A DNA stretch of 64,000 bases from Prunella strophiata. Its lineage: Eukaryota; Chordata; Aves; Passeriformes; Prunellidae. A program made the position numbers and the translations under genes. Numbering within the stretch: the stretch's first letter is position 1; every line of letters begins with the position of its first letter. The stretch is from contig JAZBQD010000013.1 of assembly GCA_036583965.1 (NCBI GenBank), positions 7,558,763 to 7,622,762 on the forward strand. The letters run 5' to 3'. This document shows, piece by piece, positions 13,781 through 27,400 of the stretch. The notes under the pieces were generated by a model. That model saw only the letters and a list, made by a program, of their open reading frames with translations, made no database searches and was not told where the DNA came from.

Positions 13781-16700
13781 TTGCTCAGTGCCTTCTGACC
13801 CACGGCCAAAGGCTGGAGGATGCAGCCAGGGTGAGGGGGCAGGCAAAAGACTCAGGGCTCAATCCTTGCGGGTCTAAAAGCATCTTTGATGGGACCTGGT
13901 GGTGAGTGTTTCTCCAGGAAACCACTGGAAACCTTTCACACTCATGTCACACCACCAAAGGGGCTTCTCTGGATTTACAGCAACAGCATTTTTCCAGTTA
14001 GACTGCAATCGGTGGCAGCCTGTAGTGAAAGCAAAGGTGATATTTTTTGTTTCTACCTTATATCAAGAGGGAATCTAAGCTTCAGAAATTACAGCAACAA
14101 ACATCCACAAATACCTTGCAAAACAGCTTTCCCTGATACTCACTGAAACTAAAATTCAAGTGACCTCTGAAAACTGTGCAGGTGGTTTGATCTATTCCCA
14201 GAATTGATTGATTTTTTGTTGTTTTGTTCAGGTCTTAAGCACATGGAACAAGAGAAATTCAAAAGTTCTGCACCATCAGCAAGGGAAGGAAGGAAAACCT
14301 ACTGCATCCTTCATTCTGCCCACTGCCATGGGCCATTAATGAAGTTCTACTCTGCATTAACCAGCATTTCATGGGAACAATTATTTATTAAGGGTATGGA
14401 CAATAGCATTGATTGTTAAAAGTTTGATTGATTAAACAGACAAATTGGCACAGTTTCTCCCTCCCTGCCTGCCATATGTTTCTTCTTAAACATCTGGCAA
14501 AGTCTTTGTTTTTCCTTGAGTAACCTAACAGGTGTTGAACCAAATCCTTAATGCTTCAGTTTTCCCATTGGAAGCAGATGGGTGGAGGAGACACAAGGAT
14601 ACTGCATTTCCAACATCTCTCCTTCCTTCTTCTCTGTGGTGGCCTCACTAATAGCCTGAGTTTAAAAATAGCAGAGAGAATTTCAGATTCATCATTAAAG
14701 TGATCTTCTGATGTGGAGAAGACTTTACATCGAGTCCAGGAACTCAGACCTCGCTCCATTGATGCACTTTCCCCCTGTTCCTTTTCACAGCCCAAAGGAT
14801 ACAAAAACAAAGACTTTTACATCAGCCCTTCATATTCCTGTTATTAAAAATGTGCTAACATTCTGCCTTCCATCTGAAGGGAGTTATTTGTACCTTGTTC
14901 TTGGGTCTCTACAAGCCACAGCCACCGAGTGCCACAGCCAAGCTCTCGCTTGAAGTCCTACGTTGGGCACTGCACCAAATTTGTAATTCAAGCTGAAAGC
15001 ACAGAAACACAGGTGCCTAACACTGAGAGGGCACTCTTTATTTTGAAAAAATGCAGCACCACTTTAGCTAATTAGGTCTTATCTGTTTAAAGCTACAGGA
15101 TAGTTTGATAACAATTAGGAAGGACTCCCAACAGGCTGCTGGGATCAAAGGCCCTTTCTGCTACGACGTTTAACAAGGAAATTAACACTTTTGCCAAGTA
15201 ATTTGCACATGCTGCCAAAGTTGTTTTAACTTGCTGTAATATTTTAGCTTTAAATATGTACCTGCAGAGATGCTGCTTTAATTCTAGTGTTCTGTGTGCC
15301 AGCTACAGGCTCCCTACCACACCACCAGCTCCCATTTACTGCTGGAGGGGAGCTCTCACCAACAGGATAACTGAAGTGTTTGTGTCTAGTCACTTCAACA
15401 GATAAAAAACAGGAAACTAAAAAAAAGAGTTTGGAGGCAAAAATTCCCTCACCATTTTCTTATTCATGAAAACTAAATATCTCCAAAAGACTACCTGTGG
15501 GATTTCAGTCCTTAATGTCATAAGAGCTAATCAGAACTGTGATGCCAAGATGCCATGCAGGCTTGGAAAATTCCAACTGGACTCTTCTGATGGGTTTTTA
15601 ATATTTGAGACTGGGAGCAATCACAGCTCCAGAGAGCTGTAATGATGAATGGCTGAGGGACAGTGAATATAATGAGGGAAAAAAAACCAAATTGAACAGC
15701 TGCATTTCATAAAGAAACAATAAAACCATGCATAGCAGTTTTTCTTTTTTAATTCAGTGCAATGTTTAAAGAGACATTCTGATACCCAGTAAATTATGCT
15801 CACATATCCTCTGCTGATTACTCTTTAATAAGATCAAGCTTCCAGCAGAGTAGGGTACTTGTCTCCTGGTTCCCAGGGATGCAGGGCTGAGCAGCAGCAC
15901 TCCCAGTTGGGCCCTGGTGCTCCTTTATTTGAGTCCATCATGCTGCACCCTGACAGAGCCACCCTGCTGTACCCTGAACCATGGGCATGACACAGCCACT
16001 GCCCTTTGTGCTGCTGAGCAAACTGCAGGATCCATCCTCCAAGGAAGCCTTTCCCCAGCTGCTGCTGTGCAGAGATGATTCATTCATTCAGCATTACTCA
16101 GCTCAGGTTAACAGCCAAGAAGCCAGAGTTTATTGAGTGCACCAACTCAAAGCCAAAATTACATTTATTTCTTATAGTAAATCAAGAGCAGACCAAACTA
16201 AGAGAGATACCAGGACTGTGGCTAAAGCCAAGCAGTGAAATTTGGAGGACAGGGGATAGCCTGACACTGCTTTCTTCAATTCCCTTCCATAAGGAGGGCA
16301 GTGATGGCTTTCCTTGGGTGCTGATGGCCAAGAGTGAACACAACAACGGCCTGCAGCCTTCAACCATCACCTCATCCATGGCTACAGCATCACCAGCTTC
16401 TGACCAGGCAGCCTAGACACGAAGGTTTCAGCTACCCATTGACCCTAATTAGACACTGGTCCTATTTCATTGAAACATTCCATCAGTGACCCTGTGGCAC
16501 CAATAGCCCTGAGCTAGCAGCTCAGGAGAGCAGAAGTGAAATTTCTGCAGCACATCAATTTAAAGAGAGAAGATGAAGTGCCACCCTTGGATCTGGAGGC
16601 AAAGGGAAAACTGTTTTCAAATCTGGAACCACTAAGTACAGACTCTCACCATGCAAACATACCACTTTCACTGACTAGACACTGGCAAAAAGCACTTTAT

Positions 16701-17304
16701 TTTTACTAGCACTGCTTTTGTTCTCTTTACTAACTCAGCCACATCAGTCAGTGACCCACTGCAGCACTGAGAAAAAGCACCCAGGTCACAGCAAGACTGC
16801 AGTGAGTCAGTGAGACACTCCCTGTGTCAGAGCCCCGGGGGTGCTGCTGGAGCTGCAGAGGTACAACCAGCACAGAACCACATCCTGCCCTGCAGCACAC
16901 CCCACCACGCTGCCACAGCCCTCTGCCAGCTCTCAAAGCCACCTCCAACCCTTCAAAGAAAGCTCTCCACTGCTTTTAAACAGAGCTCATAAAGTGCACC
17001 AGGTTCTCAAGTTTTTAATCACATAAGCTTTGTGAATTTATTAGCACGACAGCAGACAGCATGAGAAAAGGAATTAAGAGTATTTGCAATCCTTTTGCTA
17101 CTTCTGCTCAAATGTTGATCGTTACATGCCGAGACTCACAGGGCTCAGCATTACCATGCCACAGGAGCCACTGTGCCCTCAAATCAAAGGCTAAAGGCTT
17201 AAATCAAAACCAGAGTACTAGGTGCTATAAAAAGGCTGGGGAACAAAAAAATAGCTTCTGAGAAGTTCTAAGCAGACACGGCCAGCAAAGAATAAGGAGA
17301 CATC

Positions 17305-17400
17305 AGCAGCTGTCATGTATTTTTCATTTAACCTCAGGCAAATTGTTTACTTTTTGCCTCAATTTCCTATCTCTAAAATCTAACTGATAATACTGACTGC
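17305..17400 (+). mobile_element. MIR-like SINE fragment (sense)
   Basis: AGCTGTCATGTATTTTTCAT, then TTAACCTCAGGCAAATTGTT and CCTCAATTTCCTATCTCTAA followed by AATCTAACTGATAATACTGA, match the MIR core segment (AGCTGTGTGACCTTGGGCAAG..., CCTCAGTTTCCTCATCTGTAAAAT..., GGATAATA) with heavy divergence. Confidence 0.6.
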
Positions 17401-18499
17401 AGACGGAGCTCCCAGGCTCCAAGTCTTAGCCAATACACTCCATTTCTAAAAATGAAAAATAACATTTCAGTCAAGGAGCTATTCATAGTTTTGGATACAA
17501 AAGTATCTGCTGATTAGTCAGGGTAACTCTTGAACTGTAAACCAGTGTTTTATTAGAAGAATTTTCTCCCTGAAGTTAATTATTAAACTGGACACACTAG
17601 CCAAAACTAATATCTTATTTCAGAAGCAATACTGAATATTGCATATGAAGTGCAGGTACTTTCCCCAATCCTTAACTACAGCAGCATCTCTGACAAAACC
17701 AGAGCACATCAATCTGCTGTTATACTGGAAAAGCTGCATTCTAGATTTGGCTCAATACACACATCAGGAGACACAGACTCAAATCACCAGAAACCTCCCT
17801 CTTCAGATGGCTTGTTGGATTTCTGAGACTGAAGAAAGTCAGCTTTTTCTGGCTCATACATGTAGTAAGTGAAGTATAGCCAGGAAATTACTCATTTTTG
17901 AGGACAGGTCTTTTTTAACCCAAGCCAGAGAAGGTCTGGAGCTTCATTTCAGATGACAAGCAATTAAAACCCAAACCAACCCTACCCCAACAGCTGCAAG
18001 AAGCCAACCCCAGAACACAGTAACTGGAGCCAGTTTTGCAAGATACTTTCTGAAAGGTGGAAATTTGGCTGTGTTCCCAATCTAATTTTTTTTTCCCAGG
18101 TGTTCACAATAAAACTGCAAGCACAGTGAAACAGGTGCCCCCACCTTTGCAGGAAAAGATTGTCTCCAACCCCTTGTACAGAGACACTTAATTTAGTAAA
18201 TTCACTCACTTCAGTTTTCTCTCACTTCACTTATACAGTTCCCAACAGTTTCTGTGTTACAGAAAACATCTCCTGTAGCCCTTCAGAATTAAGGATGTTG
18301 TGCAGGTGTTAATTATTGGAATGGACAACCAACACAGGTCCAGATACTACCACCACAGGGCAGACACACACAGGTCACCTGCTGCAGTGGTCACAGGCTC
18401 TCCAGAGCAAAGATTAGAGTCAGTCAGAATAAGACAAAGGTTGTCCAAAGTCAGTTTGATTGACTTTCTCATTAAAAACCTGGCTTAACACCAGTGTTG

Positions 18500-21400
18500 A
18501 AAATATCTTGGATTAACACAGCAGAACTGTTCAATCAGGTACTGATGGTACCAAAAAAGTCACCAGAAATTTTAGCTGAGAGTAAGAAGATAAACTTCTG
18601 AGAAACAAATCAAATTTATTTCCTCAGAAGGCTCATTTCCATTTCTAACAAAAATAATTCACATGGTAAAGAACACTCAGGTGCAGCCAAGTCTCACTGA
18701 CTTCCCAAACCTACTGGTGGATATTGAGGAATCAGGTTCAGCAGCAGGATCTAGCAGCCCAAGATTCTGACCCTCACCTTCCACTGACTGGGAAAGGGGG
18801 AAGCCACACAGAAAATAGACTTCAAGAACAAAAAGGCAATAGGGGGAGGTTCTTCTAGCATCCCAAACAGCTCAAACCCTTCCCTGCTGCACCACCACAC
18901 CAGTGGAGACAAGCACCCTGTCACTGCTCCAAGAAATAAAAGGAAGTTTTGTGAGTATGTGGTGGCAGGCAATGCAGTAAAGTGAAAATATGTTGTTGTG
19001 AGCCCTGGTGGACTCCTCAGCCTTCCCATTTGTGCCAGAAAAAGTAAGAGTTTAGACAAGCAGGCTTGGTCATTAATCACGATCAGCAGCAGAGCAGGTT
19101 CCACACCAGAGGGACAAGCAGTGAGACAGAAGGGGAATTTCACTTGGAAAGAAAGGGACTGCCCAGACCACAAAAGGCAAGCAAAGAGGTACAAGGCAAC
19201 AGGAGTAATTGAAATACAAGTGTCAAGTGAAAAAGAAAGCCTGAAACACGAAGGCCAACATAAAGTATAAAAGCACATTTTGAGCAGACACAGAATTGTG
19301 CTTAAGGACTGCACACCTTGTTTTCTGCTCAATACAGAAACACACAATGCATCCCCATGTTTGACCTGTGCAGTATTACTTTAAAACTGCTCCCACCAGT
19401 TAATTCTACAGCCAAAATCTCACCAGCCAGTTCTAATCCTTTTAAATGGTGGGGGATTTCTGCTGATCTTCTATATCTAGGGATCAAAACCAGCAATGCA
19501 GAAACAGGAGGGGGAAAAAATGAGTTTAGTTTGATTTAGCAGTGGGATATTTTGTATTGAGCAATGAAGTAAATGTGACACAGCTTTAAAATAAAATCCA
19601 TAACGCTCTTCACTGCAAGTAACTTGGGAAGCCTCCTCTAAGCATTAATAGGAGCAAAAGGATCTTATTTTACAAACCTTTCCCTTTATGTTTTCCCAGC
19701 TCGGGCTTATATGAGCTTAGGAAATCCCTGCTAGAGACTTGGATAAAAGGTTTCATTCTCACACCATTTTCCACCTAGAAATGGTGCTAGAACACAAACC
19801 CATTCTGCTTCTACTGACACCTCTGAGCACCTCAGAAAGGAGAGCTCTGATATAGAGAACACAATGCTGCCTGTCCAGGACTGAGGCAGGCTGCAAAGGG
19901 GCAGCTTCCAGCACTGGCAATGGGAGTTTCATTGCAGATATTTTAGTTCCAGATGCAGTAGAAACAACCCCAAGGCTCCCCCCTTAAACCACTTCCAGAT
20001 CTGTCAGTAACTTCTAGAGTGACTGGGCTTTTTTTTTGCACCGATCTCCTGTGCACTGAAATGTCAAAATTGAAAATAATTGAGACCACATGAAATAAGT
20101 AGGATTTAATAACAACTGTCAAGAGAACAAAATTAATAGTCTTCCATTTCCACATTTCTATAATGCAAACTTTAATTTCTGGAAGAGCAGAGCCTTCCCT
20201 GGTGTATTTGATCTGCTTCATTAGTTGCCAGTTTGGAATCGATGCGATCAGCCCATGGCAGGTTCTGTTATTTAAAGATGTGAATCAACACAGCAGCTGA
20301 TGATCCTCCATGGCTGAAGAACTCCAAGATCCCAGGCACAGGAAAACACACATGAAGCTGCAGCCTGACACACTTGTCCCTGTGGGACCTTTGGGTATTG
20401 CTCGTGAGGCAAGCCCGGCTGCAGCTGGACTTTGCCCACTGACATTTCAAAAGCCAAGTCACTCCTGAGGTTTACTGACACTGATTTAGAAACTGATTTA
20501 GAAACACTGCTCAGCAAGTTTGGGCATACACTTTTAAGTAATTACACAACCCCATAGACTCAACCTAAAATTCAGCTCCACAGTCCAAACAAGTTTGTGT
20601 TTTTTTAAATGATATCGTTCCAAGACTATGAGGACTTTGATGCAATTCAGCTGTGGGGGACAGCATGCCAACAAAGCACATCTGTCACTAATAAAAAGAA
20701 CAAAATGGAGCCTGGGTAAGGCCTACCTGCACTACTGCATCAACTTCCACTCATTCCTACCAAGTTAGACTATTAATAGCACCATCAATTCAACAATAAA
20801 CTAAATACTTTTAATAGCTGTACTAGAAAGTTTACCAAAAAAGCAACAAACTGTGCAAGGGCAGCTATTATACCAGAGCAGCACAAAAAAAAGCCTTAGA
20901 AAACTCACATATTGCTGTGCTACTCACTCTCATGGTTTTTTTTGCAACTAACAGAGCTTCACTCATCACCAAAGTCATCCTCATGATGATTTGGGAAGCT
21001 CCCTCTCCCCGTTTGAGGGAACAGCACAGGTATGAAGACTACAATAATACAGTGGACAGTGTGGGAGGGGACAGTGATGGGCTGAGTGGAGTCAAAGTTC
21101 TGAGCCATGGGGCCACCAGGGAGCTGTAGCAGCCAAAATCACACCTCTGAGATCCTGGCAGAAATAGAAACACTGAGGATGTTATTCAGAAGCAGCAAAC
21201 TTTCATGCACTTTACATGTGGCTTGGAGTCAAGAGAGCTTGACATGTCTAACCTTGGGAAAAAAGGCCACATTGCTCCCCTGCTCTCCCCTCTAACCCCA
21301 GCTGTGGGAATTGGGAGCAGCACAAGGGAAGCAGGGATGTGCCTTCAGAGGAGGAGGTTGGGAATGGCACATTGCAATGTGAGGTCCTTCCCTGCAGTCA

Positions 21401-24400
21401 GCTCACACTGCAGGCTGTCACACACAACGTAACACCACCTGAATTTGAAATCAATTTCTCATTCGCAGCTCTCCTCTGACATTTCAAATTCTTATTTTTT
21501 CATCCTGTGAAAAAGGCCAATAATTGCACGAGGGAAATTCCTCAACTGTGGGCATGGCAGAGAAATCAATTTAATTGTTCTAGTTTTATTTAGGGAAAAA
21601 GGGTCATTCTGCTTTAACCACCTTAGCACAGGAGTGGATGCAGAAACCAAAGTAAACCCAGCAAGACACACCACTGCCAATAGGAAGTGCTGACTAGCAC
21701 AATGCAGCAGCCATTCCAAACCACTCGTAACTGAAATTCCTTTTCTTGTGAAGAGGTTTGGTAGCACACAAATCAACAAAACATAACATTCTGCATCCAT
21801 AAGAAATTTTTTTTGCATCTTTTAGCTGAGTTCCCAAGTTCCCCCATCAGACTGATTCATATACAGAAAACCTAAACAGACTGAGAATCATGCCTGGCAA
21901 TTTCACTTCCCTCCCAGTTTCCATCCCTTATGATATTCTTACTTCACTAGAAATACCATGTCTCTCAGGCATGCTTCTACCAATTTAGCTTCTTCCCCAT
22001 AAACTGCAGGCAAAGAAGCACATTCACCCCCACCTGAAAGCAGAAATAAACTGCAAGAGCTGGTGGTAGTGGGGTTTTGTTTGGGTTACGTGCACACATG
22101 AGTAACCAGGCCATAAACAAGAGGGAGGGCTTGAACCTCTGGGAAGCCTTTCACATGGTTTTAGAAAACTACACACTGAGGACCTGAAGCACAATTCCTG
22201 CACTTTGGGGTTAATCATCTTTCATTCCTTTTTGTCCATCACCTTTGCTGTGCAGACCCTTGGGGCACAGCTCTTGGGGCTGTTGAGTAAAACAGGACCC
22301 AGCTGAGCAGGATTTAGCACAGCCCTAACCTCACTGGGATCTCCCACAGCAACTAAATACTCCAGTATTTATTTATCCACTTAAATGTACATTTTGAGCC
22401 AGCATCTGCTTTAAGAGATATACACATATGCAAGTCAGCAGCAGGAAATTGGGTCTTCTGGGAGATCATTATCTCTCAGTGCTGGCAGAGAGAGGATCCC
22501 TTTGAGAAAAGCACCAGATCCTACAGCATTATGCCAAGCACTGATGATGCTGGTGATGCACCTACAAGAGGTGCCTCATTCCACCTGCACAGCTGTGATG
22601 AGCAGTAAGCAATGCCTGCTGCCCCCAATCACATGTGAACACCTCCTCCTCCTCCCCACGCTGCAAACCCAGGACTCATCTGAGAGGAAACAGCTCCCTT
22701 CTCTCCCACTGCTTTGGATACAGGAACTGACTCATCCATAGGGGGTTCCCCCCCCCCCCTTTTTCCTCATTCCAAAGCAGATATGAAAAATAATAGTCTT
22801 CGTTTCAATATTTAATCATATGCTTCATTTAATAATGAGTCCAAGAATAATTTAATCCTGGCTATCAACATAAAAGAGATATTGTTCTTTTCGCTTGATT
22901 ATGTACTAAAATAAAACCCCCTCTGCTCTCCAACTTCTCACAGGCCAGAGTTTTGCTCCTTCTAACTTATAATATAAACACAAATTACTTTATAGATTTG
23001 ATTACACACACAACACCTTGACCTGCATTTGGAAAGGGACACAGGATGCTTCTCCTAGCAATTTCACCTGCCTAATTACCAATGCTGCCGTCTCCCTTGA
23101 ATGAACAAACTCGCTTATGAAACAGAGAGGGAGCTGACATTTCATGGCACATTGCCTCGTGCCTCAGTGAGGAAAAACACATCACGTGCCACAGACTTCT
23201 GGAAGCATCACCACTCCCTTATGGTACGTGATCTCTTGCCAGGAATAAATAGGACAGAGTCCAGCACTGGAATCACATAACATTTGGCTCGCACATCATT
23301 TTTCTGTTACTGCACGTTATTATACCAAAGGCACTGCTCAGGTACTGGCCACTCTGGAAAAATCTCATTAGCTGTGAAAAACTTGGACTTAAGTATGAGG
23401 TGATTAATAATCTGGAATGTCTTGCTTAGATACCCAGTGAAAACTTGAAAAGAGTCCAAACCTCTGAAGAGGGCAAGTGCTTTTGCATATTACCTTTATG
23501 TGATTTAAATGATCCCCCAAAATGTGCTCTTTTGAGGACAAATGGTGCCTGTTCTCTATACATTTGTTAATGCTTTAGGAATGGTCTCCAAATATTTTAA
23601 GCACCTATAAAGCACAATAATGAAAATGCTATTGTTTTGCATTCAATATTTTAACAAAAAAACCACTTCTATTTTGGCAATATTCACACACAAACCCTCT
23701 GCTTTGTTTTTCTCTAAAGACCTTTAACTTGAGCTCCTCCATCTTTTTCCACCTAAAACATTTCTGCTCAGCATTACACGTGTGCACTCCCACTCTAAAA
23801 TCCTCCTTCCTCCTGTTTCTCATCATGCATACTTCCTTTGGAAACATTAAGTAGGATTTATCACTTATTTCTGGAAAAAGAAAGCCTTTAAAATTTGAAT
23901 ACAAGTCCTTCAGAGATAAAGCATCCCAGGTTAAATTTAATGATGTCCAGGGGAATACTGTGCAAGTGATGAGCTGCCTGCTAATATGTCGGTGCTTTAG
24001 GGAAGAAAAATATCAATTAAATTTCATAGCATGCAACTACATACTGACCTTGAAAGCTATTTGTAACTTAGTTTAGACTTGAAAATTCAAAGTCTAAGTC
24101 AGAACTTCTGCCCTAATTGGTTTTAACATCACTGAAGAAAGGCACAGTTCTGTAGAGACTACAGAAATACTAAGAGAATCAATCTGGAGAAAAGAAGAAT
24201 TCCCCCAAATCCTATTAAGTGTTTAACCATGACATTTGTGTGTGCATCTGGTCTCCTCTCTCCAATCTTGGGTTCTGGCTATTGCTTCAAGAGATATTGA
24301 TGGTTCTTTTCTCTTTCAGCCTTCTGATAGTGCTAAAATAACCCAATAGTCATGATAGCCCACGTCTGCCAGCTCCACAGCAGTGTCCCCCCAGTGCCTG

Positions 24401-27400
24401 AGTGAGAATTTCTGTGACTGAGCAGCTCATTACCAAGAGAACAACAAGGCAGCAGCATGGACACAGCACACAGACAGCAAGGGCCACACAGGAGAAAGAA
24501 ATCTGCTGTTACCAACTGCTCCACCACTCAAAGGGAGCCCAAAAGGGAAATCTCTCACCTGCAACCAGACCTCATTTTAAAGCCTCTCCCACAGCAGTGC
24601 CCTTTCCTAAGCAACTACAATTCACACTGTGCCACATATTCCACTGCAATTCTAATGGCAGGGGGTAGCTTGGGGGGGTTTTCAATTATTATTTTTATCT
24701 GCACTAACCTAGCTTCTCAGTCTGAGATTTCACCATCAGGAAGAAATGGCAGTAGAATATACACCTGTCTTACCTACTACAGAGTTCAAGAAAAAAAAAA
24801 AAATCCCATATACTTATTCAGAATAAATATACTGAATTTCATTAAATATATGTAAGCTGCATTTCCAAGCCACCAAACAGAAAAAGGGAAAGGAAATCAT
24901 TATGTATTTACTGAATATGTCTAGAAAAGCCCAGCTCTTTCCAGCTACAATCCAACTTGCCTTCTGTAGAAGTTTCCAGAGCACAGGCAGCAACAGCAGG
25001 ACATAACACATGTGTCATTATTAGAGGACAGCCAAGCATGTCTTCTCACTGAAATTCTTCTGGACTTTGTATTAGCAACAAAGGGTTTTGAAATTCTTCC
25101 AACGTCCCTTGGAAGTTGAAATAAAATTTGTGAAGCCTGAGCTGATGAAAAGGCACAATGCTGAAAGAGTACAGCTCCTTCCTCCTCAGCTAACAACACT
25201 TATTCTAGCCTAGAGTGAGGTGGGATCCATTTCTTTACTCTGAGACTTAATGTGGTGACTCTTTTCAGGAGAGAAGCTCGTTTACATCACGACTAGCTGT
25301 CCTGGTGTCAGACCACCAGGCCAAGTGAGCAGTCAGAGCCATCAGCCCTACCAGTTAACCCTTGTAAGGGGGGTTTTCTCCCCCTTGCAGCAAGAGGAAT
25401 ATAAAATCCTTCACAATTAACTGAGTTGTCCAAGTCAGCTCTGAAATCCAGAGCTCTCTGAGATCCAGCTCAACTGATTCTGAATTTAAAAAACATGAGA
25501 AAACAAAAGGGTTCTTCTGATCAGGGCTCACAGACCCATTTATCTGAGACACTGCATGCCAGCTCAGCCTGTAGCTCAGCAAACCTCTACCTGCAACTTT
25601 CCTAGCACCAGACTGTGGTAATTCTGCAGCAGCCTGAGGCACCTGGGGCATCCACATCCCATCAGACCCACAGCTATATACACATAAATACACACACAGC
25701 TCTTTCCTCTGCTTTGAAACATCCTGCAGAAGCCAAAGCATGAACTCTTCCTGCAGAACAGCCTGGGCTCTGTGTAACATATGAGGTTCCTTCACCATGA
25801 AATTTGCTCTCAGACTTCTTAAAGTCTGAGTAATTATTTGAAGAGCAAAAGACAAATCAGACAGCTCCTAGCATCGTGTTAAGGATCCCAGGAGCAACAG
25901 AGCAGCTCTTTATTCATGGAGTGTGAGCACCAGGGCTCAGCTCAGAGGGAAGCCTGTGAGCAGACAGAGCAGGAACCCATTAGACTGAAAAGAAATGCCA
26001 GAAATCCACATCAGAGGCTCAGGCAGATCCTCCTGGAGCACCAGGCCAGTCCAGCCCCAGCTCCTGCAGCCCTCAGCTGGCTGTATCTTCCTTAAGTCTC
26101 TGTGTAACTGGATAAAATGAGATGCTGAGGTTCAATGACACAGCCCAAAGGGAATTAAGGTCTGACACGTCCCTGCTTAGAGGGGATAGAGATAAGCCTG
26201 CAGAGAACTCTTACCTAGAGCAATGCCAACAGGCAAAGCTGCCACACAGCTTTTGGGCTGCTGCAGCACTTTGGGAACAAGAATATTTCATGTGAGCCTG
26301 GTGCAGACACACAGCAGGGCTCTGCTGAGTCACACTTTGCTCCTGGGGCATTTCCCTGCATTATTCAGGCTGTGGCCATGGAACAGCAGGAGCAGATTTA
26401 CTGGCACACAGGTGTTCCTTCCATAAGGCCCTGGTGGAGTCCAGCTCTGCTGACCCTCCAAGGTGAGGCTGCAACAGCTCCCACCTGGGGCTGACACCAG
26501 CTGTAAAACAAGAGGGGAAAGTGGGAAATGGGCAGAGGAGGGGGATGCTAAGCACTAACAAGCCCAAGATAAGCTATGCTTGTGGCCAAAATTTTTACAA
26601 GATAGCATCTGATCACCTAGAACTTTGACTTTGGGTTTGTTTCCACTGCCTCTGGCTCAGGGAAGTAATGTGGCTTTGCTACACTGCATGGGCCATTAGC
26701 CTCCATGGAGAATTCATTCCCTCATGTCCCAAAATTGGTATCAGGAGGGAATTACACACCCTCCCAAGGCACCCATCAAATTGTGCATCAAAAACAAAAG
26801 CCTCCCTGCAGCAGGAATCCAGTGAATTACAGCCAGGTTTTTTTCCACACAGCTAGTTGTGTCTGGGATCAAACATTGGCATCTCTCTTTGGAGACTACT
26901 TAACCCTTTGGAAGGGCTTTGGTCCAGGATATCTGGGCTGTCCTCAGCCTTAGAGGGTTGGTAGAAACAGCCTCAGGTATTTTTCCATACCTGACACAGC
27001 CCAGGAAGGGACAGACCCAAACCCTGCTCCTCAGCAACACTTAAGAAGCACTTTCACCTCAGCAATAAAACATTTAAAGTCTGTGTGCTTCTAAAACACA
27101 TATTCAAGTTCCAACCCCCTTCCCTAATTTCCCCAACCACATTATCAGTTTTACCACAACAGGAAAAAAACCCCACAAAAACAAAAACCCCTTTGAGCAT
27201 TTCATAACTGGGTGGGGGTTTGGTATCACTAAAGCCTCTCACTGGTTTTCAATACAGCTTTATTTTAAGAAAGCATCTATTATATGAAGCTTGGGCTTTG
27301 GCAGGCAGAGCAGAAGCCTGGCCAGAGCAGAGAAGGAGGACAATACTCAAAGTGCACTATTATTGTGTCACTTTTTCATATTTCTTAATACCAACTTAGT

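Noticed and set aside
18751..19347. Minus-strand open frame of 198 codons
   Set aside because: Starts at TTG, overlaps a 90-codon frame on the other strand, and shows no recognisable family, splice context or codon pattern.
23700..23770. Second possible CR1 tail (CTTTTTCCACCTAAAACATT)
   Set aside because: Only about 20 bases resemble CR1 and the preceding GGTTGGACT-type segment is missing.
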